This document shows positions 50,235 through 58,723 of a stretch of 64,000 bases of DNA, in pieces. The notes under the pieces were generated by a model that was not told where the DNA came from, ran no database searches, and worked only from the letters and a program-made list of their open reading frames with translations. The position numbers and the translations under genes are program-made. The stretch's first letter is position 1. Each line of letters opens with the position of its first letter. Source of the DNA: JBGQOG01 sp052113705 (lineage in GTDB: Bacteria > Pseudomonadota > Alphaproteobacteria > Rhodobacterales > Rhodobacteraceae). The stretch is taken from NCBI RefSeq assembly GCF_052113705.1, contig NZ_JBGQOG010000016.1, positions 52,965 to 116,964 on the forward strand, written 5' to 3'.

Positions 50235-51296
50235 ATGAAACTGTCCTCGATGCTTCTGGCCACGGCAGCCGCCGCGGCGATCTCCTTGCCCCTGTCGAGC
50301 CCCGTCCGCGCCGCCGACCCCGAACTCTTGGTGTTCGACTGGGCCGGATTCGAAGTGCCGGGCCTGTTTGAGGAATACACCAAGAAATACGGCGATGGCC
50401 CGAGCTACACCTTCTACGGCGATGACGACGAGGCCTTCCAGAAAATCGCCTCGGGCTTCAAGGCCGATGTGGCGCATCCCTGCTCGCAGATGGTCTCGAA
50501 ATACCGCGACGCCGGGCTGATCGAGCCCTGGGATGTCTCAAAGATCCCGGCCTTTGCCGATCTCGACCCAAAACTGCTTGATTCCAAGATCTTCAAGGAT
50601 GACGGCGGTGTGTGGTACATTCCGACCGATTGGGGCGCCACCGCCATCGCCTATAACACCGAGGAAGTGCCCGCCGAGGATGTCGCCTCGCTGCAGGTCT
50701 TTGTGAACCCGAAATATCAGGGGCGCACCTCGCTGCCCGACAGCTCGGACGATGTCTGGGCGCTGGCCTATCTCGCCACCGGCGTGACCGACTGGACCAA
50801 CATCACCGACGATCAGTTCAACGCCGCAGCCGCCTGGCTGCGCGAGGCGCATCAGAATGTCTCGGCCTATTGGGCGGACCCGGCCGAAATGAGCCAGCTG
50901 ATGGCCTCGGGCGCGGTGCAGGTGGCCTGGTCGTGGAATGACGGTGTCACCTATCTCAAGGCCGACAACTATCCGGTGGGCTTTCAGCGCGAAGCCAAGG
51001 AAGGCTCGTCGAGCTGGTTCTGCGGGTTCGTCAATCTGAAGAACGGCCCCGGCAGCGAAGACAAAGCCTATGATTTCATCAACTCCTGGCTGCGCCCGGA
51101 ATCGGCCAAGTTCTTGCTGGATGAGATCGGCTATGGCCATTCGAACCTGAAGGGGATGGAGACGATCTCGGCGGAAGAGCTGGTGGGCGCCGGTCTGAAC
51201 CCGGTGAATGCGCCGGTGCTGGCGCAGACCCCGAACGACCCCAAGCAGCGCGAGCGGCAGCAAGAAGAGTTCGAGAAAATCAAAGCGGGCTTCTGA
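50235..51296 (+). CDS. orphan spermidine/putrescine-type binding protein (PotD-like)
   Basis: 353 residues; signal peptide LATAAAAAISLPLSSPVRAA. SBP fold of the polyamine family: LLVFDWAGFEVPGLFEEYTK, CSQMVSKYRDAGLIEPWD, GGVWYIPTDWGATAIAYNT, ASGAVQVAWSWNDGV, FINSWLRPESAKFLL. The tryptophans and acidic residues that line PotD/PotF pockets appear in place. AAAGG 6 nt before the ATG at 50235 fixes the start; the ATG at 50229 is too close. No permease or ATPase genes adjoin it, and a strong terminator ends its message. Confidence 0.9.
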   Translation: MKLSSMLLATAAAAAISLPLSSPVRAADPELLVFDWAGFEVPGLFEEYTKKYGDGPSYTFYGDDDEAFQKIASGFKADVAHPCSQMVSKYRDAGLIEPWDVSKIPAFADLDPKLLDSKIFKDDGGVWYIPTDWGATAIAYNTEEVPAEDVASLQVFVNPKYQGRTSLPDSSDDVWALAYLATGVTDWTNITDDQFNAAAAWLREAHQNVSAYWADPAEMSQLMASGAVQVAWSWNDGVTYLKADNYPVGFQREAKEGSSSWFCGFVNLKNGPGSEDKAYDFINSWLRPESAKFLLDEIGYGHSNLKGMETISAEELVGAGLNPVNAPVLAQTPNDPKQRERQQEEFEKIKAGF

Positions 51297-51318
51297 TCCG
51301 CAATCAGTCTAGAGAGAG

Positions 51319-51344
51319 GCGCCGGGTCCCCCCGGCGCTTTTTT
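51319..51344 (+). terminator. intrinsic terminator after the PotD-like gene
   Basis: Perfect 8-bp stem GCGCCGGG/CCCGGCGC (51319-51326 / 51331-51338), 4-nt loop, then TTTTTT (51339-51344). Confidence 0.95.
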
Positions 51345-51372
51345 CATGAAATGGCTTGGGAATGAACCGCAG

Positions 51373-52590
51373 ATGCTTTTGAACATAGCCATTTCTGTTG
51401 CCGTCATCCTGACCGCCGTGGTGGTTTTCCTGCCAGGGCTGCGCGCCAACCGCAGCTGGCGGGCGATGACGACGCCGCTCGCCTCGATCATCGGGTCGGG
51501 GTTTCTGGTGCTGGGGCCGATCCTGAACAGCGCCTATGGCGCCTGGGCACCGCTGGCGATGGCGCTGCTGTGCGCCATGGCCTGGGGCTTTGGCGCGGCG
51601 ATAAGGTTTTCGATGCACGCCAGCGAGAGCGACGCGCCGGGGCCGGAGATCACCGCGCTTGAGAATCTCTCCTCCTGGGCGCTCGGCTTTGCCTACATCA
51701 TCTCGGTTGCCTATTATCTCAATCTTTTCGGGGCCTTCAGCGTCTCTCTTACAGCATGGGATTCCGAGATCGCGGCGCGCGGCGTGACCAGCGCCGTCTT
51801 TGCCGTGATCCTGATCACCGGCTGGACCAAGGGATTTTCGGCGCTGGAGCGGATGGAATATGTCTCGGTCGGGTTGAAACTGGCGATCATTGCCGGGCTG
51901 CTCCTCGGGCTGGCGGTGTTCTTCGGCGACCATGTGCAGCGCGGCAGCCTCCTGCTGTCGCCGCCGCAAATGACGGGTTGGCCCGCGGTGACCTTGGCCT
52001 TTGGCCTGATTGTCACCGTGCAAGGCTTTGAAACCGCCCGCTATCTTGGCGAAGAATATGACCGCCCGACGCGCGAGCGGGCAATGCGCTGGGCACAGAT
52101 CCTCTCCAGCGTGATCTACCTCGCCTATATCGCGCTGATCGCCTATGCTTTCGCGCCGGCGGCGGTGGAAACTGACGAAACGGCGATCATCGGCATGATG
52201 CGTCAGGTGGCGCCGGTGCTGCCCTTCCTGCTGGTCGCCGCCGCACTGGCCGCGCAATTCAGCGCCGCCGTCGCCGACACCAGCGGCGCGGGCGGGCTGA
52301 TGTCCGAGGTGACGCGCGGCAAACTCTCGCCACGCCGCGCCTATCTGGTCCTGGTGCTGGCGGGCCTCGCGCTGACCTGGGTCGCCGACATCTATCAGAT
52401 CATCAGCTATGCCAGCCGCGCCTTCGCGCTTTACTACGCCTTGCAGGCGGCGATCGCCTGCCGCTGGGCCTGGCGCCATCTCGGCCGTGCCGACAGCCCG
52501 TGGCAGGGGCACTGGCGGCCGCTGAGCTTTGCTGCCCTCGCGGCCCTCGGCGTCGCGATTGTGATTTTTGGGCGCTCTCTCGAGGGTTAG
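51373..52590 (+). CDS. APC-superfamily amino-acid/amine permease-like protein
   Basis: 405 residues, about 11 membrane helices. LASIIGSGFLVLGPILNSAY has the helix-breaking GSG of APC transporters in TM1, and TLAFGLIVTVQGFETARYLG matches TM6 with its unwound segment. Substrate unknown; being downstream of a polyamine-type binding protein is suggestive only, since a terminator separates them. The ATG at 51373 follows a GGGAA; an ATG at 51346 lies within the terminator tail, so it is less likely. Confidence 0.85.
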   Translation: MLLNIAISVAVILTAVVVFLPGLRANRSWRAMTTPLASIIGSGFLVLGPILNSAYGAWAPLAMALLCAMAWGFGAAIRFSMHASESDAPGPEITALENLSSWALGFAYIISVAYYLNLFGAFSVSLTAWDSEIAARGVTSAVFAVILITGWTKGFSALERMEYVSVGLKLAIIAGLLLGLAVFFGDHVQRGSLLLSPPQMTGWPAVTLAFGLIVTVQGFETARYLGEEYDRPTRERAMRWAQILSSVIYLAYIALIAYAFAPAAVETDETAIIGMMRQVAPVLPFLLVAAALAAQFSAAVADTSGAGGLMSEVTRGKLSPRRAYLVLVLAGLALTWVADIYQIISYASRAFALYYALQAAIACRWAWRHLGRADSPWQGHWRPLSFAALAALGVAIVIFGRSLEG

Positions 52591-52728
52591 AGGCCAAAGT
52601 TCGGGTGATCGGAACCGCAAAACCCCGCGACGCGCAGCCGCCCATACGGGGGCACCGCAGCCCCTGCGCCCGGCGGCTCCCGCCAGCGGCGCAACGGCGC
52701 GGCTGGCCCCGGCAGGACCAATCCCCCC

Positions 52729-52757
52729 TTGTCGGCCCGCGACCTGCCCCCTATATA
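52729..52757 (+). promoter_or_regulatory. sigma70-type promoter of the tmRNA gene
   Basis: TTGTCG (52729-52734), 17-nt spacer, TATATA (52752-52757), an unusually good housekeeping promoter for this GC-rich DNA. Initiation expected near 52764, just before the tmRNA acceptor segment. Confidence 0.75.
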
Positions 52758-52763
52758 GGACCT

Positions 52764-53100
52764 GTTCGGGGCTTGCTCCGGGCTATGGACATAAACGCGC
52801 ATGTAATAAACGGATCGGACCCGGGGGCGGTACCCGGCGACTCCACCAATACTCCCTCATTGGGGGCGGAGGGGGTCGAAATAGGATCGACGAACGTCCA
52901 AAGATGTTAGCTTTGTCTCGGTGAGCCACCACCGTTATCGGTGCAAAATGTACAGTTGCCAATGACAACCGTGCTCCGGCAATGGCTCTGGCTGCGTAAG
53001 CAGTTCGGGTCGCCGAAACTAAGTCCTTAGGCTTAGCCGCTTAAGGCGGGGTTCGCAGGTACCTGGCAACAGAAACCTGCACCTACCCCCCAAAGCTGCA
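52764..53100 (+). ncRNA. ssrA: tmRNA, circularly permuted two-piece form
   Basis: The 3' acceptor half comes first: a T-arm region around 52821-52836 and an end CGACTCCACCA with CCA at 52846-52848. After an intervening spacer, the 5' half begins GGGGTCGAAATAGGATCGAC (52871 onward); its first 7 nt pair with CGACTCC of the acceptor half. The tag frame 52958-52999 reads ANDNRAPAMALAA then TAA. This permuted order is the alphaproteobacterial two-piece tmRNA that rescues stalled ribosomes and tags the product for ClpXP/ClpAP. The 5' end is inferred from the promoter; the 3' end, after the final hairpin GCAGGT/ACCTGC, is approximate. Confidence 0.93.
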
Positions 53101-53242
53101 AACTGACCGCTTTCCCGCACGGAAATATGTTCAATTGCGCGGATATCCCCGATCATTTTGACTGTTTTTGCCGCCTTGTTAACGATTGCGCATCCCTTGG
53201 TTGCAACACTGCCCCAGGACCGCGCACACAAGGAAGCCGCAG

Positions 53243-53671
53243 ATGTCACAGAAGCTTCAGTTTTTGCAGGAATGGTACGAGACCGTCTGGTTTGGCGGCA
53301 ATCTGGACGCGATTGATCAGTTCTTCGCGCCCGCCTCGCATGTGGAGGGGCTGATGACGGGGCTGGAGGTGTCGCCGCAAGAGTTTCGCGAGCTGATCCC
53401 GGCGATGCTGCATCTGGTGGCCGACCCTGCGGTCAGGATTGAACGGCATTTCGAGACCGAGGACTGGCTCTGGGCGCTGATTTCGGTCAGCGGCGTCTCG
53501 CGGCAATCGCTGAAGCCGCTGGCGTTTTCGGGCCAGGTGGCGATGCGTTTCAGCGAGGGCAAGATCGCCGAAGCCTTCAATCATTTTGACCTGATCAGCT
53601 TTTTCGAGCAGATCGGCGCGCTGCCGGAATACTCGATGGCGCTGTGTTTCTCGGGCGAACAATTGTCCTGA
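53243..53671 (+). CDS. NTF2-like/SnoaL-fold protein, function unknown
   Basis: 142 residues from the ATG at 53243 (AAGGA upstream). Pattern of the nuclear-transport-factor-2-like superfamily: FLQEWYETVWFGGNLDAIDQ, then FFAPASHVEGL, a strand-rich middle and FSEGKIAEAFNHFDLISFFE. Such proteins are ester cyclases, dehydratases or non-enzymatic binding proteins. It lies between the tmRNA gene and sspB; no shared role is evident. Confidence 0.78.
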   Translation: MSQKLQFLQEWYETVWFGGNLDAIDQFFAPASHVEGLMTGLEVSPQEFRELIPAMLHLVADPAVRIERHFETEDWLWALISVSGVSRQSLKPLAFSGQVAMRFSEGKIAEAFNHFDLISFFEQIGALPEYSMALCFSGEQLS

Positions 53672-53815
53672 CAGACACATGGCATAGAGCCTGTGCGGGG
53701 ACGGCATGCCGCCCCCCGCAAAGCCGCGTCGCCCCCCTTTCCTTCATCCGCGAATCCCCTATGCTGTCCGCATGAGGCACCGATTGTGACACTCGGGCCG
53801 GACAAAGGAACTGCG

Positions 53816-54274
53816 ATGACGCGAAGCATTGAATATGGCCAGCTGATGCACCGCGCGATGCGCGGGCTGATCCAGCAAGTGCTTGAAACCGTGGCAGATG
53901 AAGGCCTGCCGGGGGATCACCACTTCTTCATCACCTTCGACACGCGCCACCCCGATGCCGCGCTGGCCGACTGGCTGCGCGCCCGCTATCCCGAAGAGAT
54001 GACCATCGTTGTGCAGCACTGGTTTGACAACCTCGTGGTCACCGATGAAGGCTTCGACATCACCCTGAATTTCGGCGACAACCCCGAGCCGCTGCACGTG
54101 CCCTTTGACGCCGTGCGCACCTTTGTCGATCCCTCGGTCGAATTCGGCCTGCGCTTTGAATCGCAGGAATTCGACGATGAGGATGACGAGGATGAAGACG
54201 ACGATGACGATGACGGCCCCGACGGCCCGCGCCCCGAGGCTGAAGTGGTCAGCCTCGACAAATGGCGCAAATAG
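53816..54274 (+). CDS. sspB: SspB, ClpXP adaptor for ssrA-tagged proteins (alphaproteobacterial form)
   Basis: 152 residues, AAAGGA upstream. The substrate-binding body includes HHFFITFDTRHPDA, ARYPEEMTIVVQHWFDNLVV, PFDAVRTFVDPSVEFGLRF, the pattern of Caulobacter-type SspB. A flexible acidic linker (EFDDEDDEDEDDDDDDG) leads to the C-terminal VVSLDKWRK, likely the ClpX-docking motif. It binds the N-terminal part of the tmRNA tag and delivers stalled products to ClpXP. About 700 bp separates it from ssrA, and a strong terminator follows. Confidence 0.9.
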   Translation: MTRSIEYGQLMHRAMRGLIQQVLETVADEGLPGDHHFFITFDTRHPDAALADWLRARYPEEMTIVVQHWFDNLVVTDEGFDITLNFGDNPEPLHVPFDAVRTFVDPSVEFGLRFESQEFDDEDDEDEDDDDDDGPDGPRPEAEVVSLDKWRK

Positions 54275-54295
54275 GCAGCGCACAGCATAGTGAAC

Positions 54296-54319
54296 GGCCC
54301 CCGGTTTCGGGGGCCTTTT
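54296..54319 (+). terminator. intrinsic terminator after sspB
   Basis: Perfect 8-bp stem GGCCCCCG/CGGGGGCC (54296-54303 / 54308-54315), GTTT loop, then TTTT. Confidence 0.95.
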
Positions 54320-54407
54320 GCGTCACGCCTTTGTCATTCCCCTGCGGCAAGAACACTGCCATAGTCGGCTCAACAAGCGCCGCGAAGCGCTGACCGGGGG
54401 AGAAAAC

Positions 54408-54959
54408 ATGAGCGACCTGTCACTGTTTCTGGGCCAGATGATCCGCAAGCCTTTGCAGGTGTCGGCGGTGGCCCCCTCCTCCAGCGTGCTGGCGCGCGAG
54501 ATGGCCAAGGGCGTGGGCCCCGACACCGGCCCCGTTGCCGAGTTTGGCCCCGGCACCGGCAAGATCACCAAGGCCATTCTGGATCAGGGCGTGGCGCCGG
54601 AAAACTTGACGCTGTTCGAGATGAACCCCACCTTCTGCGCCCGGCTCAAGCGCGAGTATCCCGATTTGCGGGTGGAGAATCTGCCGGCGCAGGATCTGCC
54701 TTTGGCCGGTCTGCCGCCGCTGGGCGCCGTGATCTCGGGCCTGCCGCTTCTGTCGATGTCCGAGGCCACCCAGCGCGCCATTGTCGGTGCCGCGATCAAG
54801 GCTTTGCGCCCGGGCGGGATTTTTGTGCAATTCACCTATGGGCCGCGCCCGCCAATGCTGGAGCGCGTGCGCCAGGAGCTGGGCCTGCAGGTCACCCGTG
54901 GCCACCGGGTGTTCTTCAACCTGCCGCCCGCCACCGTGCACACCTACCGCCAACACTGA
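54408..54959 (+). CDS. SAM-dependent methyltransferase, phospholipid N-methyltransferase (PmtA)-like
   Basis: 183 residues; GGGGAGA upstream of the ATG at 54408. SAM motif VAEFGPGTGKITKAIL (about 42-57), LTLFEMNPTFCARLKREYPD, SGLPLLSM (motif IV-like) and PGGIFVQFTYGPRPP. This is the class of soluble Rhodobacter/Agrobacterium Pmt enzymes that convert phosphatidylethanolamine to phosphatidylcholine, distantly related to rRNA adenine dimethylases; the short length and GLPL motif fit Pmt better. Activity inferred. Confidence 0.75.
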   Translation: MSDLSLFLGQMIRKPLQVSAVAPSSSVLAREMAKGVGPDTGPVAEFGPGTGKITKAILDQGVAPENLTLFEMNPTFCARLKREYPDLRVENLPAQDLPLAGLPPLGAVISGLPLLSMSEATQRAIVGAAIKALRPGGIFVQFTYGPRPPMLERVRQELGLQVTRGHRVFFNLPPATVHTYRQH

Positions 54960-54979
54960 ATTTCCCGGCAATGTTAGCG

Positions 54980-54996
54980 GTATACCTTCGTATACT
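54980..54996 (+). promoter_or_regulatory. GTATAC palindromic pair upstream of fumC
   Basis: GTATAC-CTTC-GTATAC (54980-54995), each half self-complementary, followed by T, so TATACT (54991-54996) could be a -10 element. Candidate regulator site/promoter for fumC. Confidence 0.4.
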
Positions 54997-55056
54997 GATT
55001 GCAAAATCCATCCCCTGCCCCTAAGAAACCCCTGACATTCTCAGGAGGCTTGCCCG

Positions 55057-56451
55057 ATGACTGCAACCCGTACCGAAACCGACAGCTTTGGCCCGCTGGA
55101 AGTTCCCGCCGACAAATACTGGGGCGCGCAGACCCAGCGGTCGATCATCAACTTCCCCATCGGTTGGGAAAAGCAGCCGGTGCCGATCATCCGCGCGCTC
55201 GGCGTGATCAAGCGCGCCGCGGCAGAGGTGAACATGGCCTCGGGCCTGATCGCGCCGGAACTGGGGGCTGCCATGGTGCAAGCCGCCAGCGAAGTGATCG
55301 AGGGCAAGTTTGACGACAACTTCCCGCTCGTCGTCTGGCAGACCGGCTCGGGCACGCAGTCGAACATGAACGCGAACGAAGTGGTCTCGAACCGCGCGAT
55401 CGAGATCCTGGGCGGCGTCATGGGCTCGAAAAAGCCGGTGCACCCGAACGATCACTGCAACATGGGCCAGTCGTCGAACGACACCTTCCCGACCGCGATG
55501 CATGTGGCGATTGCCATGCTCGCGCGCGACGTGCTGATCCCGGGGCTGACCAAACTCCTGAAGGCGCTGGAAGCCAAGCAGGAAGAGTTCAAGGATATCA
55601 TCAAGATCGGCCGCACCCACACGCAGGATGCGACGCCGCTGACGCTGGGCCAGGAATTTTCGGGCTATGCGCATCAGGTCCGCAAAGGCATCGCCCGCGT
55701 CGAGGCCTGCCTCGGCGATATCTATGAGCTGGCGCAGGGCGGCACCGCCGTCGGCACCGGGCTGAACACCAAAAAGGGCTGGGACACCGCGATTGCGGCG
55801 AAGATCGCCGAGATCACCAACCTGCCCTTCGTCACCGCGCCGAACAAATTCGAGGCGCTGGCCGCGCATGATGCGATGGTGATGTTCTCGGGCGCGCTGA
55901 AAACCGTGGCCGGGTCTTTGTTCAAGATCGCCAATGACATGCGGCTTTTGGGCTCCGGCCCGCGCTCAGGCCTGGGCGAGCTGATCCTGCCGGAGAACGA
56001 GCCGGGCTCCTCGATCATGCCGGGCAAGGTGAACCCGACCCAGGCCGAAGCACTGACCATGGTCTGCGCCCATGTGATGGGCAATGACGCGGCGGTGGGC
56101 TTTGCCGGGTCGCAGGGCCATTTCGAGCTGAACGTCTACAACCCGATGATGTCCTATAACGTGCTGCAATCGATGCAGCTTTTGGGCGATGCGGCCTCGA
56201 GCTTCACCGACAACATGGTCGTCGGCACCCAGGCCAATGTGGCCCGGATCGACAAGCTGATGAAGGAAAGCCTGATGCTGGTGACGGCGCTGGCGCCCAC
56301 CATCGGCTATGACAATGCTACTAAGGTCGCGAAAACCGCGCATAAAAACGGCACCAACCTGCGCGATGAGGCGATTGCGCTTGGTTTTGTCGATGGCGAG
56401 ACCTTTGACCGCATCGTCCGCCCGGAGCTGATGGTCGGCCCCGAGGATTGA
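55057..56451 (+). CDS. fumC: class II fumarase
   Basis: 464 residues, AGGAGG upstream. Fumarase/aspartase superfamily signatures: SGTQSNMNANEV (with a G before), SSNDTFPTAMH, IGRTHTQDATPLTLGQEFSG, and the mobile SS loop GSSIMPGKVNPTQAE carrying the catalytic serine. Interconverts fumarate and malate in the TCA cycle, iron-independent. Six bases separate it from the DUF4169 gene. Confidence 0.96.
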   Translation: MTATRTETDSFGPLEVPADKYWGAQTQRSIINFPIGWEKQPVPIIRALGVIKRAAAEVNMASGLIAPELGAAMVQAASEVIEGKFDDNFPLVVWQTGSGTQSNMNANEVVSNRAIEILGGVMGSKKPVHPNDHCNMGQSSNDTFPTAMHVAIAMLARDVLIPGLTKLLKALEAKQEEFKDIIKIGRTHTQDATPLTLGQEFSGYAHQVRKGIARVEACLGDIYELAQGGTAVGTGLNTKKGWDTAIAAKIAEITNLPFVTAPNKFEALAAHDAMVMFSGALKTVAGSLFKIANDMRLLGSGPRSGLGELILPENEPGSSIMPGKVNPTQAEALTMVCAHVMGNDAAVGFAGSQGHFELNVYNPMMSYNVLQSMQLLGDAASSFTDNMVVGTQANVARIDKLMKESLMLVTALAPTIGYDNATKVAKTAHKNGTNLRDEAIALGFVDGETFDRIVRPELMVGPED

Positions 56452-56457
56452 TCGGAT

Positions 56458-56661
56458 ATGGCCGAGATCATCAATCTCCGGTCAGCCAAGAAAACCCTTG
56501 CGCGCGTGAAAAAGCGCGCGCAAGGCGATGAAAATGCCGCAAAATTCGCCCGCACCAAGGCGCAAAAATCGCGGGAAGCCGCTGAGGCCGAGAAGGCACG
56601 GACCGCCCTTGAGGGCCACCGCCGCGCGCCTGAGACTGACTCCGATGAGCCCCCGGCATGA
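56458..56661 (+). CDS. DUF4169 family small protein
   Basis: 67 residues, highly charged, predicted largely helical: MAEIINLRSAKKTLARVKKR, then AKFARTKAQK and LEGHR at the end, the pattern of the alphaproteobacterial DUF4169 family. Function unknown. It lies 6 bp after fumC and overlaps the next gene by 4 bp, so the three are probably one transcript. Confidence 0.8.
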   Translation: MAEIINLRSAKKTLARVKKRAQGDENAAKFARTKAQKSREAAEAEKARTALEGHRRAPETDSDEPPA

Positions 56662-56873
56662 GCCGCCCGGAAAAGCACTCGCTGACGCTGGGCCGTCACC
56701 GCACCTCCGTCTCGCTTGAGGCGGAATTCTGGGTGGCCTTCCGCGAGATTGCGGCGCAATCTGACAAGGGAATCAACGAATTGGCGGCGGAAATTGATGC
56801 GGCGCGGGGCACGGACACCGGGCTTGCCACCGCGATCCGCCTGTTTGTCTTGCGGCATTACCGTACACGCTGA
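56658..56873 (+). CDS. ribbon-helix-helix domain protein
   Basis: 71 residues: HRTSVSLEAEFWVAFREIAA, then INELAAEIDAARG and AIRLFVLRHY, the RHH_4-type fold (strand then two helices) that usually binds DNA as a dimer. Coupled by ATGA overlap to DUF4169, a pairing I recognise downstream of fumC in Rhodobacterales. Possibly a local regulator; targets unknown. Confidence 0.82.
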   Translation: MSRPEKHSLTLGRHRTSVSLEAEFWVAFREIAAQSDKGINELAAEIDAARGTDTGLATAIRLFVLRHYRTR

Positions 56874-56883
56874 GTGCCTGTGA

Positions 56884-57714
56884 TCACAGCCCCGGCAGCG
56901 CCGAGCGCACCGCCCGTTCGCAATGCTGGGCAAGCGCCTTGCGGTCGGCAAAGTCGCGCACATTGACCGGCGCATGGAAATGCACCTCCACCGCGCCTTG
57001 TTTGCGCGCCGCGAGCACGCGCAGCAAATGGCTGCCGAAATCCATCTCGGCCCACCAGCCGTAAAAGCGCGCATCCGCCCCCGGCGGCGCGGTATAGACC
57101 ACGCTGACCGGCTGGATCTGCATCACCCGCTCCAGCCCCTCGCTGAAGAACGCACCGAAAAGCGTTGATTTAAAGGGCAAAACCCGCAATCCATCGGTCG
57201 AGGTTCCCTCGGGGAAAAAGAGAAGGTGATGCCCCGCACGGATCCGCTCTTCAAAGAGCTGCTTTTGCGCCTTGGCCTGTTTCGGATCGCGGCGGATGAA
57301 CAAAGTGCCGGTGGCGCGCGCCAGCCAGCCGATGCCCGCCCAGCCCGCCACTTCGGATTTGGCGACGAAATAGACGTTCTGGCAGGCGTTCAGCGCGAAA
57401 ATATCCAGCCAGGAGGCATGGTTGGCGACCACCGCCCCCACCTGCCGCATCGGCGCGCCCTGCACCCGCCGCCGCATGCCCAGGATGTGAAAACTGGCGA
57501 TGCAGACGGCGCGGGTGACCCAGGGCGTCCAGGGCCGGTTGCGCCCGTGCAGCGGCCATTCGATCAGCCGCAGGAGCAGGAGCAGCAGCAACCCGCCATA
57601 AGTGACAAAGCCAAAGACCGCGCCGCGCCAGAGCACCCGCAGCCAATCGCCAAGGCCCAACGGCGGCAAGACTGGCGGCTCTGACTCGCGCCAGGTCTGC
57701 GGCGCCAGTGTCAC
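56884..57714 (-). CDS. olsA: OlsA-like 1-acyl-glycerol/lyso-ornithine-lipid acyltransferase
   Basis: 276 residues, GTG start overlapping the OlsB stop (GTGA). N-terminal membrane helix (GFVTYGGLLLLLLLRLIEW), then PlsC motifs: NHASWLDIF (H99, D104), and FPEGTSTDG (167-175). Catalyses O-acylation of lyso-ornithine lipid, and in Rhodobacter can also act on lysophosphatidate. Pairing with olsB indicates ornithine-lipid synthesis at the inner membrane. Confidence 0.88.
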   Translation of the reverse strand: MTLAPQTWRESEPPVLPPLGLGDWLRVLWRGAVFGFVTYGGLLLLLLLRLIEWPLHGRNRPWTPWVTRAVCIASFHILGMRRRVQGAPMRQVGAVVANHASWLDIFALNACQNVYFVAKSEVAGWAGIGWLARATGTLFIRRDPKQAKAQKQLFEERIRAGHHLLFFPEGTSTDGLRVLPFKSTLFGAFFSEGLERVMQIQPVSVVYTAPPGADARFYGWWAEMDFGSHLLRVLAARKQGAVEVHFHAPVNVRDFADRKALAQHCERAVRSALPGL

Positions 57715-58496
57715 GGCTTCGCCTCATGTTTGCGGGTGTAGAACTGGTGATGCTTGGCGCTCATCGCGGCGGTGTCCATCAGCAGGCAGACATCGGTGGT
57801 GTTGAAGGGCCGGTCGATAAAGGCACCCTCGCCGACGAAACCGCCCAGCCGCAAATAGGCTTTGATCAGCGCGGGCATCTCGAGCATGGCCTGACGGCGG
57901 TCGATCTGATCGGCGGGCACCAGATCCATCCGCTGGAAATGCGCCGCTTGCGCCCGCACCCGCAGCGCTTCGGGGGCCAGATGGTGGTGGTGCAGCCAGG
58001 AGAGCGGCAGCTTCAGCGCCTCCGGATCGGTGCCGTGGAAACTGGCGACGCCGAACAGCACCTCCACGCCCTTTTCCAGCACATATTCCGCCAGCGCGTT
58101 CCAGAGCAGATACATGGCCACGCCGCCGCGATAGTCGGGATGCACGCAGGAACGGCCCAGCTCCAGCAACTCACGCCCCGAGGCGCGCAGCGCGCTGAGG
58201 TCATATTCCGCATCACAGTAAAACCGCCCGATCTCGGCCGCGCGGGTGCCGGTGAGCAGGCGGTAGACCCCCACCACATGCTCAAGCGCATCGGCATCGC
58301 GCGAGGTGTCGATCAGGAGAAGATGATCATAAAAGTCATCAAATTCATCGCATTCCAGCCGGTTCTTGTGATCGACCAGATCGCCGTTGCCGCCCAGTTC
58401 TTCGATGAAAACAGCATAGCGCAGCCGTTGCGCTGCCCGCAGATCGCGGGGGTCAGAGGCAATGCGGATTTCGAGATGGGCGGTATCGAGGGTCAT
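57711..58496 (-). CDS. olsB: OlsB-like ornithine N-acyltransferase (GNAT fold)
   Basis: 261 residues from the ATG at 58496. LRYAVFIEELGGNG, ECDEFDDFYDHLLLID, VGVYRLLTG, RFYCDAEYDLSAL and LELGRSCVHPDYRGGVAMYLLW are hallmarks of the hemolysin-annotated acyltransferase family to which OlsB belongs. It attaches a 3-hydroxy-fatty acid to the alpha-amino group of ornithine; OlsA completes the lipid. Upstream in-frame codons to 58685 are low-complexity and not counted. Confidence 0.88.
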   Translation of the reverse strand: MTLDTAHLEIRIASDPRDLRAAQRLRYAVFIEELGGNGDLVDHKNRLECDEFDDFYDHLLLIDTSRDADALEHVVGVYRLLTGTRAAEIGRFYCDAEYDLSALRASGRELLELGRSCVHPDYRGGVAMYLLWNALAEYVLEKGVEVLFGVASFHGTDPEALKLPLSWLHHHHLAPEALRVRAQAAHFQRMDLVPADQIDRRQAMLEMPALIKAYLRLGGFVGEGAFIDRPFNTTDVCLLMDTAAMSAKHHQFYTRKHEAKP

Positions 58497-58723
58497 GTGC
58501 CTGCGCTTTCGGGGCCGCATCCGGGGCCCTTGCTCCGGTGCCGCGGTTTTAGGCAGTTGCGGCCGGTTTGGCAACCATAAGCGCCAGCGGCAGACCCCGC
58601 CCGACCTCCGGCACCCCGGCCGCCCGAAACCCCGCCCAGAACCCCCGCGCGGAACCCCGCGCATCGGCCCCTGTCCGCGCGGCACCGCAATTGCGTGGCG
58701 CGGAAATAAATGGTTTCTTAAGC

